DNA of 40,221 bases from Propionicimonas sp. (lineage in GTDB: Bacteria > Actinomycetota > Actinomycetes > Propionibacteriales > Propionibacteriaceae), in NCBI GenBank assembly GCA_027492575.1, contig JAPUEM010000134.1:11028-51248 (forward strand), read 5' to 3'. The translations under genes and the position numbers were made by a program. The notes under the pieces were generated by a model. It did no database searches. It was not told the DNA's origin and worked only from the letters and a program-made list of their open reading frames with translations. Shown here piece after piece: positions 7,894 through 17,533 of this stretch; the first letter of the stretch is position 1, and every line of letters starts with the position of its first letter.

Positions 7894-9035
7894 GCGGTCA
7901 CCGCCGGGAGTTCCGCGATCACGTCCAGGCCGCCCAGGGCACCCGGACGGCTGAGCCGCAGGGTGCCGCCGAGTTCCTCGGCCCGCTCGATGAGGCCGCG
8001 TAACCCGTAGCCGGGCTGGATCTCACCGCCGCCGGTGCCGTTGTCGCCGACCGTCAGTCGCAGCCCGTCCGCGTCCCGCTCGATCCGGAAGACCACGCGG
8101 GTGGCGCGGGCGTGCCGCAGCGCGTTGGTCAAGCCCTCCTGGATGAGCCGGTAGGCGAAGAGCGCGTGTGGACGTTCCAGCCGCTCGTCCGCGGCGATCT
8201 CGACCTGGACGTCGAGGCCGGTGCCGCGGAAGACCTCCGCCACCGATTCGAAGGCGCTCGGCTCGGTGAGCTGGTCAAGCCGGGCCGGATGCAGCGCCCG
8301 CACCCACAGCCGCATGTCGGCCAAGGCCTGCTTGACGACCACGGACGCGTTGGCCACCTCGGCCCAGGCCGGCTCGGGGTCGCGGGCACGCGTCCGGTGG
8401 GCGTAGTCGAGGGACATCGAGACCAGGGTGAGCTGCTGGCCCAGACCGTCGTGCAGTTCGGCGGCCGCCCGGGCCCGTTCCTGGGCCAGGACGAGGTCGC
8501 GGGAGGCGTCCATCGCCTCGGTGAGCCGCTCGTTGACCACCAGCAACTCGGCATGCTGCTGGTCGAAGGCGCGCAGCACCGCGGCGAAGATGAGGATCAC
8601 CACGAACAGCGTGCTGTTCATCAGCGTCTGCCCGATCACCACGCCGAGGTCGCCCTCGTAGTCAACGTAGAGCAGCGCCGCCAGGATCGCCGTCATCACC
8701 GCCGCGACGGCGATGCCGAGCCACATCCCCCAGTCGACAACCAGCACCACCACGGCCGTGAACAGCAACGGCAGCCCGAGGGTGTCGACGAAGGCCAAGG
8801 CCCCGACGCCGCACAGCGCCAGCACCAGCGAGGCCGCACGCGGATAGCGATCGGACATCCGAAACCACCACGCCACCCCGGCGATGGCCACCACGAGCAG
8901 GCCGGCGAGCGCGGGCGCGGTACTGCCCTGCAGCAGCCGGGCCACCGCCCCGCTCACCGCGGCGACGACGCCCAGCCCGAACAGCAGATGCAGCAACCGG
9001 CGCACCCGCGAGATAGCGGCAACGGGGTGGGCCAT
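7890..9035 (-). CDS. Sensor histidine kinase, HisKA_3/NarX-DesK type
   Basis: A 381-residue membrane kinase. About six hydrophobic segments fill residues 14-165. A coiled linker leads to the dimerisation helix, with the phospho-acceptor His195 in AELHDGLGQQL. The HATPase domain shows the N box (LIQEGLTNALRHA), G1 box (VGDNGTGGG) and a short G2 (GYGLRGLIERAEELGG). It presumably autophosphorylates and phosphorylates the regulator encoded immediately downstream. There is no extracytoplasmic domain, so an envelope or membrane signal is more likely than a small soluble ligand; that is inference. Confidence 0.92.
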   Translation of the reverse strand: MAHPVAAISRVRRLLHLLFGLGVVAAVSGAVARLLQGSTAPALAGLLVVAIAGVAWWFRMSDRYPRAASLVLALCGVGALAFVDTLGLPLLFTAVVVLVVDWGMWLGIAVAAVMTAILAALLYVDYEGDLGVVIGQTLMNSTLFVVILIFAAVLRAFDQQHAELLVVNERLTEAMDASRDLVLAQERARAAAELHDGLGQQLTLVSMSLDYAHRTRARDPEPAWAEVANASVVVKQALADMRLWVRALHPARLDQLTEPSAFESVAEVFRGTGLDVQVEIAADERLERPHALFAYRLIQEGLTNALRHARATRVVFRIERDADGLRLTVGDNGTGGGEIQPGYGLRGLIERAEELGGTLRLSRPGALGGLDVIAELPAVTA

Positions 9036-9054
9036 GCCCCCACCCTAACAACGT

Positions 9055-9140
9055 TGGACGGAGTTTGGAGGGCTGACTCCGTCCACGAACGGCGCTGACA
9101 AGGGTGGACGGAGTCGGGGACGGTTCCCCACTCCGTCCAC
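9055..9140. promoter_or_regulatory. Two inverted repeats upstream of the two-component genes
   Basis: TGGACGGAGT (9055-9064) pairs with ACTCCGTCCA (9076-9085). GTGGACGGAGT (9104-9114) pairs with ACTCCGTCCAC (9130-9140), with an inner GGGGA/TCCCC stem. The same 10-mer therefore occurs four times in 86 bases as two palindromes, 20-105 bases upstream of the kinase start. They could be operators for the response regulator or RNA hairpins in a leader. Confidence 0.6.
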
Positions 9141-9267
9141 GACCCTCCGTCTGCCCGGTCTGCGAACCCCTCACTCGGCGTGGCGTCGCAGTTGTTCGGT
9201 CTCCTGATCGAGAGGCCGAACAGGTGCAGCGTTCGGCAGTGTGCGCTTCCGTTCTGGACCAAGACCG

Positions 9268-9287
9268 CACATGACCGCGGTCATGTG
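9268..9287. promoter_or_regulatory. Perfect 20-bp palindrome, candidate operator
   Basis: CACATGACCGCGGTCATGTG is its own reverse complement over all 20 bases. It sits between the divergent kinase and CPBP genes, about 40 bases upstream of the candidate -35 of the CPBP gene. The dyad length fits a dimeric helix-turn-helix regulator such as a TetR, GntR or LuxR type. No matching second copy was noticed in the window. Confidence 0.55.
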
Positions 9288-9327
9288 GCAGATGACCGGC
9301 GGCAGTGCTGATGGTGACCGCCGCCGC

Positions 9328-9356
9328 TTCCGGAGGCCGGATGGGTTTCGTAACGT
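9328..9356 (+). promoter_or_regulatory. Candidate promoter of the CPBP gene
   Basis: TTCCGG (9328-9333) and TAACGT (9351-9356) are 17 bases apart. The -10 matches the actinobacterial TANNNT pattern and ends 6 bases before the ATG at 9363, which suggests a leaderless mRNA. The -35 is weak. Confidence 0.4.
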
Positions 9357-9362
9357 CGAACC

Positions 9363-10235
9363 ATGACGAACACAGCGATTGCCCCCGGCGCTGCTCCGGC
9401 CGAGTTCGGCCCCGGCCCCGTCCAGACCCCGCCCGTCAGCCACCTCGGGGTGGCGCTACGGCTGTTGATTGCCTTCGTGGCCGGGATGGCGGCCTACGGA
9501 CCCGCACTGCTGCTGACCGGCCTGCCCGGGATGGACGCCCGTCCGGACGCGCTGGCCGGCAACTGGTGGCTGGCCCTGCTGAAGCAGGCCGGGCCGCTGC
9601 TCACCATCCCGCTGCTGGCGGTCGCGCTGATCGCGGCGGCCGCCCGCTGGCTGGATGGCCGGCCGTTCGCGGTCACCGGCATCCGGTTCGACCGGCGCTG
9701 GCTGGGGTCGCTGCTGCTCGGCACCGGAGTGAGCCTGGCGATCGTGGTTCCGGCCGGCGTGCTGCTGGGCCGGCTCGGACTGGTCGAGGTCTACCCCATC
9801 AACGCCAATGAGCCGGTGTGGGTGGCTGTGGTCTACGTCCTGGTGCTCGGGTACGTGATGCAGGGCCTCACCGAGGAGTTCGTCTGGCGCGGCTGGCTGT
9901 CGCAGTCGATCGGCGGCGGACGGCACCGGCAGGCCGTGATCACCTCGATCGGCTTCGGACTGATCCACATCCTCTCCAACGGCGGACACGCGAACTTCTG
10001 GGAGGGCGCCGTCTACGTCACCAGCGCCGCCGCCTTCGGCTACGCGGCCTGCGCCCTCTACTTCGCCACCGGGTCGATCTGGGCGGCCGTCGGCATCCAC
10101 GGCGGCCTGCACCTGGCCAACTACCTCGCCCAGAGCCTCGGCGGCGGCGAGGGCTGGCCGCTCGAATTGGTGCAGATCGCGCTCTACGGCCTGATCGGCT
10201 TCGCGGTCATGCGGCGGCTGCCTGCCGGCAACTGA
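9363..10235 (+). CDS. CPBP-family intramembrane protease-like protein
   Basis: A 290-residue membrane protein with about eight hydrophobic segments. The three CPBP (Rce1/Abi) active-site motifs are present: E171-E172-x-x-x-R176 (EEFVWRGWL), His202 in FGLIHILSN, and His246 in GIHGGLH. Members of this family are membrane metallo- or glutamate-type proteases. In bacteria many are linked to bacteriocin self-immunity or maturation, and others have no assigned role. No peptide or bacteriocin gene is visible beside it, and it appears to be a single-gene unit ending before a strong hairpin. The substrate is unknown. Confidence 0.9.
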   Translation: MTNTAIAPGAAPAEFGPGPVQTPPVSHLGVALRLLIAFVAGMAAYGPALLLTGLPGMDARPDALAGNWWLALLKQAGPLLTIPLLAVALIAAAARWLDGRPFAVTGIRFDRRWLGSLLLGTGVSLAIVVPAGVLLGRLGLVEVYPINANEPVWVAVVYVLVLGYVMQGLTEEFVWRGWLSQSIGGGRHRQAVITSIGFGLIHILSNGGHANFWEGAVYVTSAAAFGYAACALYFATGSIWAAVGIHGGLHLANYLAQSLGGGEGWPLELVQIALYGLIGFAVMRRLPAGN

Positions 10236-10253
10236 CCCCCGCTCTCCGGTCTC

Positions 10254-10302
10254 CGCAGATCTCTCCTATGTCAAGCGGCGCTTGTCATAGGAGAGATCTG
10301 CG
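10254..10302. terminator. Bidirectional terminator-like palindrome between convergent genes
   Basis: Perfect 17-bp arms (CGCAGATCTCTCCTATG at 10254-10270 and its complement at 10286-10302) enclose an inner CAAGC/GCTTG stem with a 3-base loop. It is the only notable feature in the gap between the convergent CPBP and dprE2 genes. There is no U-tract, so factor-assisted or barrier-type termination in both directions is the likely use. Confidence 0.6.
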
Positions 10303-10335
10303 TGAGAGCGACCGGGGAGGGCAGCGAACCCGAGA

Positions 10336-11091
10336 TCAGATGGGCAGCCGGCGGAAGATCGGGGCGGGCAGGTGCTTCAGCACCCACATCATCGGACGGA
10401 AGAAGGCCGGCGCCCAGATCAGCGCCTTGCCGTTGCGGGCGGCATCCACGATGGTGCGGGCGAGCACCTCGGGGGCGATCGCGCCGGGGCTCTCCTTCAC
10501 ACCGTCGAGCATCTTGGTGCGGACCTGACCGGGACGGACGACCAGCACCTTGGGCCCGAACGGCTCCAGCGCTTCGCCGAGCACCCGGTAGAAGCCGTCG
10601 AAGCCGGCCTTGGTGGAGCCGTAGACGAAGTTGGAGCGCCGGACGATCTCGCCGGCCACGCTGGACAGAGCGATGATCTGGCCGTAGCCCTGATCCTTCA
10701 TCCTCTGCCCGAGCAGCACCCCGACGCTGACCCCGCCGGTGTAGTTCACCTGGGCCAGCGCGACCGCGGCGGCGTGATCCTGCCAGGCCTGCTCGGCGTC
10801 CCCGAGCAGGCCGAAGGCGACGATGGCCAGGTCGACGTCGGCGATCGCCCAGGCCTTGTCGATCACGGCGGGATGGCTGTCGAAGGCGGCGGCGTCGAAG
10901 TCGAGGACGTCCACGGTCGCGCCGATCGCGCGCAGGCCGGTCACGGCCTCGTCGCGGCGGGCGCTGGGCCGAGCGGCCACGATCACCCGTAGCGACTGCG
11001 TGGCCAGGTATTCGCGGACGATGGCCAGCCCGATGTCGGAGGTGCCTCCGAGCAGCAGGATGGTCTGGGGGTTTCCGGTGGCGTCGATCAC
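10336..11091 (-). CDS. dprE2: Decaprenylphospho-beta-D-erythro-pentofuranosid-2-ulose 2-reductase
   Basis: A 251-residue short-chain dehydrogenase that reduces the 2-keto intermediate made by DprE1 to decaprenyl-phospho-arabinose, the arabinose donor for cell-wall arabinans. The NAD(P)-binding glycine motif is [14 protein letters not shown] near residues 10-23, the catalytic serine is in ALSSVAGE, and the YxxxK pair is in VYGSTKAGF. The C-terminal [17 protein letters not shown] and final hydrophobic helix match DprE2 proteins. The GTG start at 11091 overlaps the dprE1 stop (GTGA), so the two are translationally coupled. A longer open frame through dprE1 exists, but the protein homology starts here. 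Confidence 0.92.
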   Translation of the reverse strand: MIDATGNPQTILLLGGTSDIGLAIVREYLATQSLRVIVAARPSARRDEAVTGLRAIGATVDVLDFDAAAFDSHPAVIDKAWAIADVDLAIVAFGLLGDAEQAWQDHAAAVALAQVNYTGGVSVGVLLGQRMKDQGYGQIIALSSVAGEIVRRSNFVYGSTKAGFDGFYRVLGEALEPFGPKVLVVRPGQVRTKMLDGVKESPGAIAPEVLARTIVDAARNGKALIWAPAFFRPMMWVLKHLPAPIFRRLPI

Positions 11092-12503
11092 AGCAGCTCC
11101 AGTCGGCGGGCTAGGTCGGAGGCGAACACCTGGTGGGGGTCGATCCGGCGGCGGGTGGCTATCCAGGAATCGATCCTGGGGTACATGGCGTGGAAGGCAG
11201 CGGCGGTGGCGCGGGAATCCTTGGCGGTGTAGAGCCGTCCACCGAACTCGAGCACCCGGGCGTCCAGGTTCTTCAGGAACTCTTCGAGCCCCGCCTTGAT
11301 CGGGAAATCCACGCAGACGTTCCAGCCTGGCATCGGGTAGCTCAGCGGAGCCTGGTTGCCCTCGCCGAAAAGCTTGAAGACATTGAGGAAGGAGTAGTGG
11401 CCGGAGGCCTGGATGTCGGCGATGATCCGCTTGAACTCGTCCACCGCGGCCGGCGGCACCACGAACTGGTACTGCAGGAAGCCGTGGGAGCCATAGGCCC
11501 GGTTCCACTCCCCGAAGAGATCCAGCGGGTGGTAGAAGCCGGTCAGGCTCTGCACCTTGCCGGTATAGGTGCCGCTCTTGGCGTACCAGAGGCCGCCCAG
11601 GGCGGTGAAGCTCAACTTGTTCGCCAGCCCATTGGGGAAGACGTCCGGCAGCTCGAAGAGGGGCTTGGCGCCGAAGCCGAGCGGGTCCGCGGCCAGCTTG
11701 GGCGGCAGTTGGTCGAGCCGGGCCAGGTTGCCGCGAGAGAGGGCGGCACGCCCCAGCTTCGGCGGCGCGGAGATCGCGTCGAACCAGGCGGACGAGTAGT
11801 CGTAGTTCGCCTCGGAGCCGTCGGAGTGGACGGCGATCGTCTCGTCCAGGCTGTGCGTGATGACGCCGTCTGCGATGAAGTAGGCGGTCTCGGTGCGGGT
11901 CATGTTGAGGGTGGCCCGCAGCACGATGCCGGTCAGCCCGACGCCACCGACCGTGGCCCAGAAGAGGCTGGCGTCCGGGTCGTCGCGGGAGCCGGACGGG
12001 GTGAGGCGCAGCACCCGTCCGTCCGCGACCAGGAGCTCCATCGACGCGACGTGGTTGCCGAAGGAGCCGGCGCTGTGGTGGTTCTTGCCGTGGACGTCGG
12101 CGCCGATCGCCCCGCCCACAGTGACCTGCCGGGTGCCCGGCAGCACCGGCACCCACAGGCCATGCGGCAGCGCGGCGCGGATCAGCTGGTCGAGACTGAC
12201 CCCGGCGTCCACGTCGACGGTGGCGGTGGCTTCGTCGATCGCGTGGATGGTCTTCAGCGGGGTCATGTCGACCACGATGCCGCCGGCGTTCTGCGCGACA
12301 TCGCCGTAGCTGCGGCCCAGCCCACGGGCCAGAATGCCCCGGCGCAGGTGGGACGGCGAATCGGCATTGCGGTCCGCCACCGCGGCGACCGCGCGCGCGA
12401 TCGTCTCGACATCAGGGGTGGAGAGCACCTGCGAGGTGGTGGGCGCGGTCCGTCCCCAGCCGGTGAGGCGCTGCGTGGTGGTGGGAAGGTCGAGGGAAGT
12501 CAT
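11088..12503 (-). CDS. dprE1: Decaprenylphospho-beta-D-ribose 2-oxidase (FAD enzyme)
   Basis: A 471-residue VAO-family flavoprotein; it oxidises decaprenyl-phospho-ribose at C2, the first half of the epimerisation to decaprenyl-phospho-arabinose. The FAD-binding half shows [17 protein letters not shown] and [20 protein letters not shown]. The C-terminal half has [15 protein letters not shown] and [14 protein letters not shown], almost as in M. tuberculosis DprE1. The cysteine equivalent to mycobacterial Cys387, the covalent target of benzothiazinones, is present as Cys397 in [12 protein letters not shown] chose the ATG at 12503 because it gives the family length (461 in M. tuberculosis); a GTG at 12572 would add 23 atypical residues. 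No strong SD is seen. Confidence 0.94.
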   Translation of the reverse strand: MTSLDLPTTTQRLTGWGRTAPTTSQVLSTPDVETIARAVAAVADRNADSPSHLRRGILARGLGRSYGDVAQNAGGIVVDMTPLKTIHAIDEATATVDVDAGVSLDQLIRAALPHGLWVPVLPGTRQVTVGGAIGADVHGKNHHSAGSFGNHVASMELLVADGRVLRLTPSGSRDDPDASLFWATVGGVGLTGIVLRATLNMTRTETAYFIADGVITHSLDETIAVHSDGSEANYDYSSAWFDAISAPPKLGRAALSRGNLARLDQLPPKLAADPLGFGAKPLFELPDVFPNGLANKLSFTALGGLWYAKSGTYTGKVQSLTGFYHPLDLFGEWNRAYGSHGFLQYQFVVPPAAVDEFKRIIADIQASGHYSFLNVFKLFGEGNQAPLSYPMPGWNVCVDFPIKAGLEEFLKNLDARVLEFGGRLYTAKDSRATAAAFHAMYPRIDSWIATRRRIDPHQVFASDLARRLELL

Positions 12504-12566
12504 CGTGGTCAACTCTAGCCGCGCATGGCGGACGGCACCGGCTCGGCAGAGATCCCAGACGACAAC

Positions 12567-12582
12567 CGCCACGCCAGTGGCG
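12567..12582 (-). terminator. Possible terminator hairpin downstream of glnE
   Basis: CGCCAC-TGGC-GTGGCG (minus strand) followed by GTTGTCGTC, about 105 bases after the glnE stop and upstream of dprE1. The stem is short and the tail only modestly T-rich. Otherwise the 182-base gap 12504-12685 shows nothing recognisable. Confidence 0.25.
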
Positions 12583-12685
12583 GGAAGGGGTCCTGCCGAA
12601 GACCGCGTGAGCGGTGTGAGGAGCAGATCAAGTCCGGGATCTCCTCCCGGCCACCGCGGCCCCCGTCCGAGGGCGCCGGTGCACG

Positions 12686-15643
12686 TCAGTCGGCGAGATC
12701 CCAGAAGAGGCGGTTCATCACCTGGCGGGCCAGCCGGGCGCGGCGCTGGTAGTCGTCGCGGAGCAGGGAGGATTCACCCTTGCCGTAGCCGAGAATCTGA
12801 GCGACGGCGGAGAACTCGCGGGTGTCGGTCGGGATGGTGTCGGAGGCCCGCCCGCGGGAGATCATGATCGCGTTGCGGATGCGGGAGGCGAAGACCCAGG
12901 CGTCCGCCAGGGCGTCGGCATCCTCGGCTGAAATCAGGTCGAGCGACTGGGCGGCCCGCAGGGCGCCCATGGTGTACGGAGTCCGCAGTTCGGGGTGGGT
13001 GCCGGCGTGCTGCAGCTGCAGCAACTGCACCACCCACTCGACGTCGGAGAGGCCGCCGGGGCCGAGCTTGAGGTTGCGGCGGGGGTCGGAGCCGCGTCCG
13101 ATCCGCTCGTTCTCCATGCGCGCCTTCAGCTTGCGGATCTCCACCACCTGCGCGTGCGTCAGGCCGTCGGCCGGGTAGCGCAGCGGGTCGATCTCGGCGA
13201 GCAACCGCTCCCCCAGCTCGCGGTCGCCGGCGCCGACCCGCGCCCGCAGCAGCGCCTGACCCTCCCAGGTGGACGACCAGCGCTGGTAGTAGGCGCGGTA
13301 GGACGCCAGCGAGCGCACCATCGGGCCCCCCTTGCCCTCCGGGCGCAGGTCGAGGTCGAGCTGCAGGGAAGGGTCGGGGCCGGGCTGGGCCAGCAGCGTC
13401 CGCAACCGGGCCACCAGGGTGGTGGCCACCTGGCCGGCCGCCGGATCCTCCGAATCGATGACGATCATCCCGTCGGCGTCCGAGGCATACGAGAGCTCCT
13501 CGCCGCCCCACCGCCCCAGCGCGATCACCGCCAGCTTCGGAAGCCCCGCCAGCTCGCGTCCGGCCACCTCGATCGCCGCCTCGATGGTGGCCGAGGCCAG
13601 ATCCGACAGCGCGTGGCCCAGTTCGCCCACGTCCAGCTCGTTGAGGATGTCGGCCATCGCCAGCCGCAGCAGTTCGCTGCGCCGGACGGCGCGCAGCGCG
13701 GCGACCGCCTCCGACTGCCCCGCCTGGCGTCCGGTGGCGGCCCGCATCTCGGCCAGGATCGCCTCGCCGGTGCGCGGCACCAGCCCGTCGCTCTCGCTCA
13801 GCCAGGCGGCGCTCTGCGGGTTGCGCAGCAGCAGGTCGACCGCGTACCGGCTGGAGGCCAGCACCTTGGCGAAGTTCTCGGCGGTGCTCCCCTCGTCCCG
13901 CAGCGCGCGCAGGTACCACGGCGAGGTGCCGAGGGCGTCGGAGACCTGCCGGAAGGCCAGCAGGCCGTGGTCGGGGTTGGGGCCGGCGGTGAACCAGCCG
14001 AGCATGGCCGGCAGCAGCTGCCGCTGGATCTCGGCCTGCCGGCTCATCCCGGTCGACAGCGCCTCGATGTGCCGCAGCGCCGCCCGCGGGTCGCCGTAGC
14101 CGAGCGCGCGCAGCCGGGTCTCGGCGCCCTCGGAGGTCAGTCGCACCTCGGAGGACGGGATCCGCGCGACCGCCTCCAGCAGCGGCGAGTAGAACAGCCG
14201 CTGGTGCAGGGCCAGCACCCGGCGGGTGGCGCGCCGCCACAGATGGGTGAGCTCCTTGGCGTCCGGCAGGCCGATGCTGCGCGAGAGCCAGCGCTGGTTG
14301 GTCTCGTCGGTGGGCATCAGGTGGGTGCGGCGCAGCTTGTGCAGTTGCAGCCGGTGCTCGAGCAGCCGTTGCAGCCGGTAGGCGGTGTTGAGGTCGTAGC
14401 CGTCCGCCCGTCCGACGTAGCCGTGGGCGATCAGCGCGTCGAGGGCTTCGAAGGTGCCGCGCAGCCGCAGCCGCTCGTCCGCCCGGCCGTGGACGAGCTG
14501 CAGCAGCTGGACGCTGAACTCGACGTCCCGCAGCCCGCCGGCACCCAGCTTGATCTCGTGATCGGCCTGGATGGCCGGCAGCAGCGAGACCACCCGGCGG
14601 CGCATCGCCTGGGTCTCGGCGACGAACTGGTCGTCGTCGGCGACCTGCCAGACCATGGGCCAGACCATGTCGACGAACTCCTGGGCGAGCTCCAGGTCGC
14701 CGGCCATCGGGCGGGCCTTGAGCATCGCCTGGAACTCCCAGTTCTTCGCCCAGCGCTCGTAGTAGGCCCGGTGCGAGGCCAGGGTGCGGACCAGCGCCCC
14801 AGCCTTGCCCTCGGGTCGCAGCGCGGAGTCGATCTGCCAGATCGTCCCGGCCGTGGTCTGGGCGCCGCAGACCCGCACCATCGCCCCGACCAGCTTGGTG
14901 GCGACCTGAATGGCCTTGTCAGTGCTGCAGACCGGGTCGCCGTCGGCGTCCAGGACGGGTTCGGCGAGGTAGAGCAGGTCGACGTCGCTGACGTAGTTGA
15001 GCTCGCGGGCGCCGGTCTTGCCGAGAGCGATGATGCCCAGCCGGGCCACCTCCCAGCCCTCCACTTCGCCGCGGGCCAGCGCGAGGGCGGCGGCGACGGT
15101 GGCGTCGGCCAGATCGGCCAGCTCCTCGGCGACCTCCGGCAGCACGGCGATCGCGTCGGTGGCGGTGAGGTCGCGGGCGGCGATGCGCAGCAGGGCCCGC
15201 CGGTAGGCGCGGCGCAGGTCGTTGGCGCGGGCCGGTTCGGCCACCGGTTGCTCGCCCCGGGCGTCGATGGCGGCCAGCAGCTCGGCCCTCAGGTCGGCGG
15301 CGGTGCGGCGTCCGATGTCCCCGGCGAGCAGGTCCAGCTCTTCGAGGTGGATGGCGAGGTGCTGGGTGAACGCCACGCTGGCGCCCAGCACCCGCGCGAG
15401 CCGCCTGGTCCAGGTCGGGTCGGCCCCCAGCGCGGGGATCACGTCCGGCCGGGCCTGCGCGATCCGGGTGAGCCCGGTGAACGCCAGATCCGGGTCGGCC
15501 GAGCCCGCGAGCTCGTCCAGGAGCATCGTCCAGCGCTCCTCGCCGAGCGCCTCCGCCCACGCCTCGGCGACCGGGGTGTAGCCAGACGGATCGCCGAACC
15601 CCCACCGCGCCAGCTTGGCGGAGAGCGTCTCGGTGCGAACCAT
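12686..15643 (-). CDS. glnE: Glutamine synthetase adenylyltransferase/deadenylylase
   Basis: A 985-residue cytoplasmic enzyme that attaches AMP to, and removes it from, glutamine synthetase according to nitrogen status. It has the two nucleotidyltransferase domains of the family. The N-terminal deadenylylase core has [19 protein letters not shown] near residues 213-231. The C-terminal adenylylase core has [20 protein letters not shown] near residues 707-727. Each is followed by its RPEGKxG and GGLxDVE signature ([58 protein letters not shown]). The ATG at 15643 is chosen because the protein matches from MVRTETLS; an open extension to 16279 is a shadow of the opposite-strand gene. The nearby glnA2 lacks the modified tyrosine, so its target is probably another synthetase. 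Confidence 0.96.
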   Translation of the reverse strand: MVRTETLSAKLARWGFGDPSGYTPVAEAWAEALGEERWTMLLDELAGSADPDLAFTGLTRIAQARPDVIPALGADPTWTRRLARVLGASVAFTQHLAIHLEELDLLAGDIGRRTAADLRAELLAAIDARGEQPVAEPARANDLRRAYRRALLRIAARDLTATDAIAVLPEVAEELADLADATVAAALALARGEVEGWEVARLGIIALGKTGARELNYVSDVDLLYLAEPVLDADGDPVCSTDKAIQVATKLVGAMVRVCGAQTTAGTIWQIDSALRPEGKAGALVRTLASHRAYYERWAKNWEFQAMLKARPMAGDLELAQEFVDMVWPMVWQVADDDQFVAETQAMRRRVVSLLPAIQADHEIKLGAGGLRDVEFSVQLLQLVHGRADERLRLRGTFEALDALIAHGYVGRADGYDLNTAYRLQRLLEHRLQLHKLRRTHLMPTDETNQRWLSRSIGLPDAKELTHLWRRATRRVLALHQRLFYSPLLEAVARIPSSEVRLTSEGAETRLRALGYGDPRAALRHIEALSTGMSRQAEIQRQLLPAMLGWFTAGPNPDHGLLAFRQVSDALGTSPWYLRALRDEGSTAENFAKVLASSRYAVDLLLRNPQSAAWLSESDGLVPRTGEAILAEMRAATGRQAGQSEAVAALRAVRRSELLRLAMADILNELDVGELGHALSDLASATIEAAIEVAGRELAGLPKLAVIALGRWGGEELSYASDADGMIVIDSEDPAAGQVATTLVARLRTLLAQPGPDPSLQLDLDLRPEGKGGPMVRSLASYRAYYQRWSSTWEGQALLRARVGAGDRELGERLLAEIDPLRYPADGLTHAQVVEIRKLKARMENERIGRGSDPRRNLKLGPGGLSDVEWVVQLLQLQHAGTHPELRTPYTMGALRAAQSLDLISAEDADALADAWVFASRIRNAIMISRGRASDTIPTDTREFSAVAQILGYGKGESSLLRDDYQRRARLARQVMNRLFWDLAD

Positions 15644-15712
15644 GGCGCGATCGTAACGCCGCCAACCCCCGTCGCGCGCCTGCTGGCCGCGACCCTTCTG
15701 GTGGTCGAGTGC

Positions 15713-15778
15713 ACTTTCTGCCAAATACGGGTCCTGCACGACGTATCTGTCGCGCAGAGTGCCTATATGGCAGAAAGT
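15713..15778. repeat. Intergenic inverted repeat between glnE and the SCP-like gene
   Basis: ACTTTCTGCCA (15713-15723) and TGGCAGAAAGT (15768-15778) are perfect complements around a 44-base interior that includes weaker pairing (GTCCTGC near CGCAGAG). It lies between divergent start codons, so it may overlap promoters of either gene. Confidence 0.6.
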
Positions 15779-15809
15779 TCCCACGGCGCCGGGCGTAAGG
15801 TGGCGCGCG

Positions 15810-16178
15810 ATGCCCAAACGAGTCACCGCAGCCCAGCTCGACGCCCTTTTAGCCACCCTCAGCGGGGTCGCCGCCGGCGACGAGCCGGCTGGCCCTGCCC
15901 TCGCAGCGGCCGTGCGGGTGCTCTGCCGGACGCTCGGTGAGCGCCACCCCGGCGGCACCCTCGAACTGCGCGTGCCCCCGTACGCGGCCGTCCAGCTCGG
16001 CATCGGCCAGCGCGGCGCCCACACCCGCGGTATCCCGCCCAACGTCGTGGAGACCGACGCCCTCACGCTCTTGCGCCTCGCCGCGGGCACCCTCGCCTGG
16101 CCGGACGCGGTCGCCTCCCCCGCCGTCTCCGCGAGCGGACCCCATGCCGACCTGGGCGAGGTCTTTCCGCTCGGGTGA
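15810..16178 (+). CDS. Small bacterial sterol-carrier-protein-like (SCP_3) protein
   Basis: A 122-residue cytoplasmic protein. The C-terminal half with LELRVPPYAAVQLGIG, RGxxPNVVETDALTLLRLAAG and a terminal FPLG resembles the actinobacterial 'sterol carrier family protein' group (the kind represented by Rv0807 in M. tuberculosis). The molecular role of that group is not established; lipid binding is suggested by fold only. The ATG at 15810 gives the family-like start MPKRVTAAQLDALLATL. It is transcribed in the direction of the efflux operon but is separated from it by 89 bases. Confidence 0.75.
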   Translation: MPKRVTAAQLDALLATLSGVAAGDEPAGPALAAAVRVLCRTLGERHPGGTLELRVPPYAAVQLGIGQRGAHTRGIPPNVVETDALTLLRLAAGTLAWPDAVASPAVSASGPHADLGEVFPLG

Positions 16179-16267
16179 CACCCCACAGGTCGCACACAGG
16201 TCCGCCGGGGCGCTCGCACAGCCGGGCTTCCTAGCCTGCTGGGGTAACGTCCGAGAGGAATCCCCGC

Positions 16268-17533
16268 ATGAGCCAGCAAGCACCCGATCCGACCGCCTCC
16301 GAATCACCGCCGCGACGCCGGCGGTTCACCAGGAAGCGGGTCATCGGGCTGGTCTCGATCGTCGCCGTGCTCGGGATCGGGCTGACCATCTTCCTGATGA
16401 CGCGCCCATCGCAGCAGGCGAGCGGGGCGGAGCGCACCCGCACCTTCACGGCGCAGGCGCAGAAGTCGACCCAGACCCAGACCGTCACCCTCTCCGGCAC
16501 CCTGGCGCCCAGGACCCAGGCGGATCTGAACTTCAGCGTCTCCGGCACCGTCACCGAGGTCTATGTGACCGCCGGCGACACCGTGACCAAGGGCCAGAAG
16601 CTGGCGAAGATCGACAACGCCGATCTGCAGAACGCGCTCGACCTGGCCGAAGCCAACCTCGACACCGCCGAGGCCAACCTGGACGAGGTGCAGGACGACG
16701 ACGATGCCAGCAGCGCCCAGCTCGCCTCCGCCAAGGCGCAGGTTCGCTCGGCCAAGGCCTCGGTGGCGAGCGCCCAGTCGGATCTGGCCAACGCCGTGCT
16801 GCGCTCCACCATCGCCGGCACGGTCGCCTCGGTCGACCTCAGCGTGGGCGACACCGTCTCCGCCGGTTCCTCCGGTTCCGGCGGCACGATGAGCGGCTCG
16901 GCCACCACCTCGACCGCGCAGGTGGTGGTGATCTCGACCGACAAGTGGCGGGTGGACGCCACCACCGGAAGCAGTGATCTGACCAACCTGAAGCCCAGCC
17001 AGGCGGCCTCGGTGACCCCCGACGGCGCCAGTGACGCGATCGAGGCGACCGTGGCCTCGATCGGCATCGTGGCTACCGGCAGCTCGGACGGCTCGTCGAC
17101 CTTCCCGGTCGTGATCGACCTGACCGGCGAGCACCCGAGCCTCTTCTCCGGCACGAACGCCTCGGTGACGGTCACCGTCGCCGAGTATCCCGACGTGCTC
17201 ACCGTCCCCACCCTGGCGATCACCACCCAGGACGGCCGAGCGGTCGTCACCAAGGTGGACGGCGACACCACCAGCCAGGTCGAGGTCACCGTCGGCCGGG
17301 TCTTCGGCGAGGCCACCGAGATCACCGCCGGACTCGCCGCGGGCGACACCGTGCAGATCAGCTTCACCCTGCCGAACACCTCGGAGAGCACCGGCGAAGC
17401 CGGCGTCCCGGGCGGTGGTGGGGGCTTCCCCGGTGGTGGCGCTCCCCCGGACGGCAATGGCGGCGGCTTCCCCGGCGGCGGCACCGGCCGTGGCGACGGC
17501 ACCGGCCGTGGCGACGGCGGTGGCAACCGATGA
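16268..17533 (+). CDS. HlyD/MacA-type efflux adaptor protein
   Basis: A 421-residue membrane-anchored adaptor. After a basic N-terminus there is one membrane span (residues 25-44). The extracytoplasmic part shows a biotinyl-lipoyl hairpin (GTVTEVYVTAGDTVTKGQ), a helical hairpin (NALDLAEANLDTAEANLDEV ... AQSDLANAVL), the second lipoyl half (IAGTVASVDLSVGDTV), beta-barrel segments and a C-terminal Gly/Pro-rich tail from about residue 380. In Gram-negatives such adaptors join MacB to an outer-membrane channel; in an actinomycete they probably act on the cell-surface side of the permease. It overlaps the downstream ATPase gene by 4 bases (ATGA). First gene of the efflux operon; cargo unknown. Confidence 0.88.
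   Translation: MSQQAPDPTASESPPRRRRFTRKRVIGLVSIVAVLGIGLTIFLMTRPSQQASGAERTRTFTAQAQKSTQTQTVTLSGTLAPRTQADLNFSVSGTVTEVYVTAGDTVTKGQKLAKIDNADLQNALDLAEANLDTAEANLDEVQDDDDASSAQLASAKAQVRSAKASVASAQSDLANAVLRSTIAGTVASVDLSVGDTVSAGSSGSGGTMSGSATTSTAQVVVISTDKWRVDATTGSSDLTNLKPSQAASVTPDGASDAIEATVASIGIVATGSSDGSSTFPVVIDLTGEHPSLFSGTNASVTVTVAEYPDVLTVPTLAITTQDGRAVVTKVDGDTTSQVEVTVGRVFGEATEITAGLAAGDTVQISFTLPNTSESTGEAGVPGGGGGFPGGGAPPDGNGGGFPGGGTGRGDGTGRGDGGGNR

Noticed and set aside
10336-12156. A 606-codon minus-strand open frame spanning dprE2 and much of dprE1
   Set aside because: Only the last 251 codons look like a protein (DprE2). The upstream part is an out-of-frame reading of dprE1, which has the convincing homology.
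12504-12685. A small gene between dprE1 and glnE
   Set aside because: The short frames there have no SD, atypical composition and no recognisable motif.
15644-16279. N-terminal extension of GlnE
   Set aside because: The frame is antisense to the SCP-like gene and GlnE proteins start near the chosen ATG.
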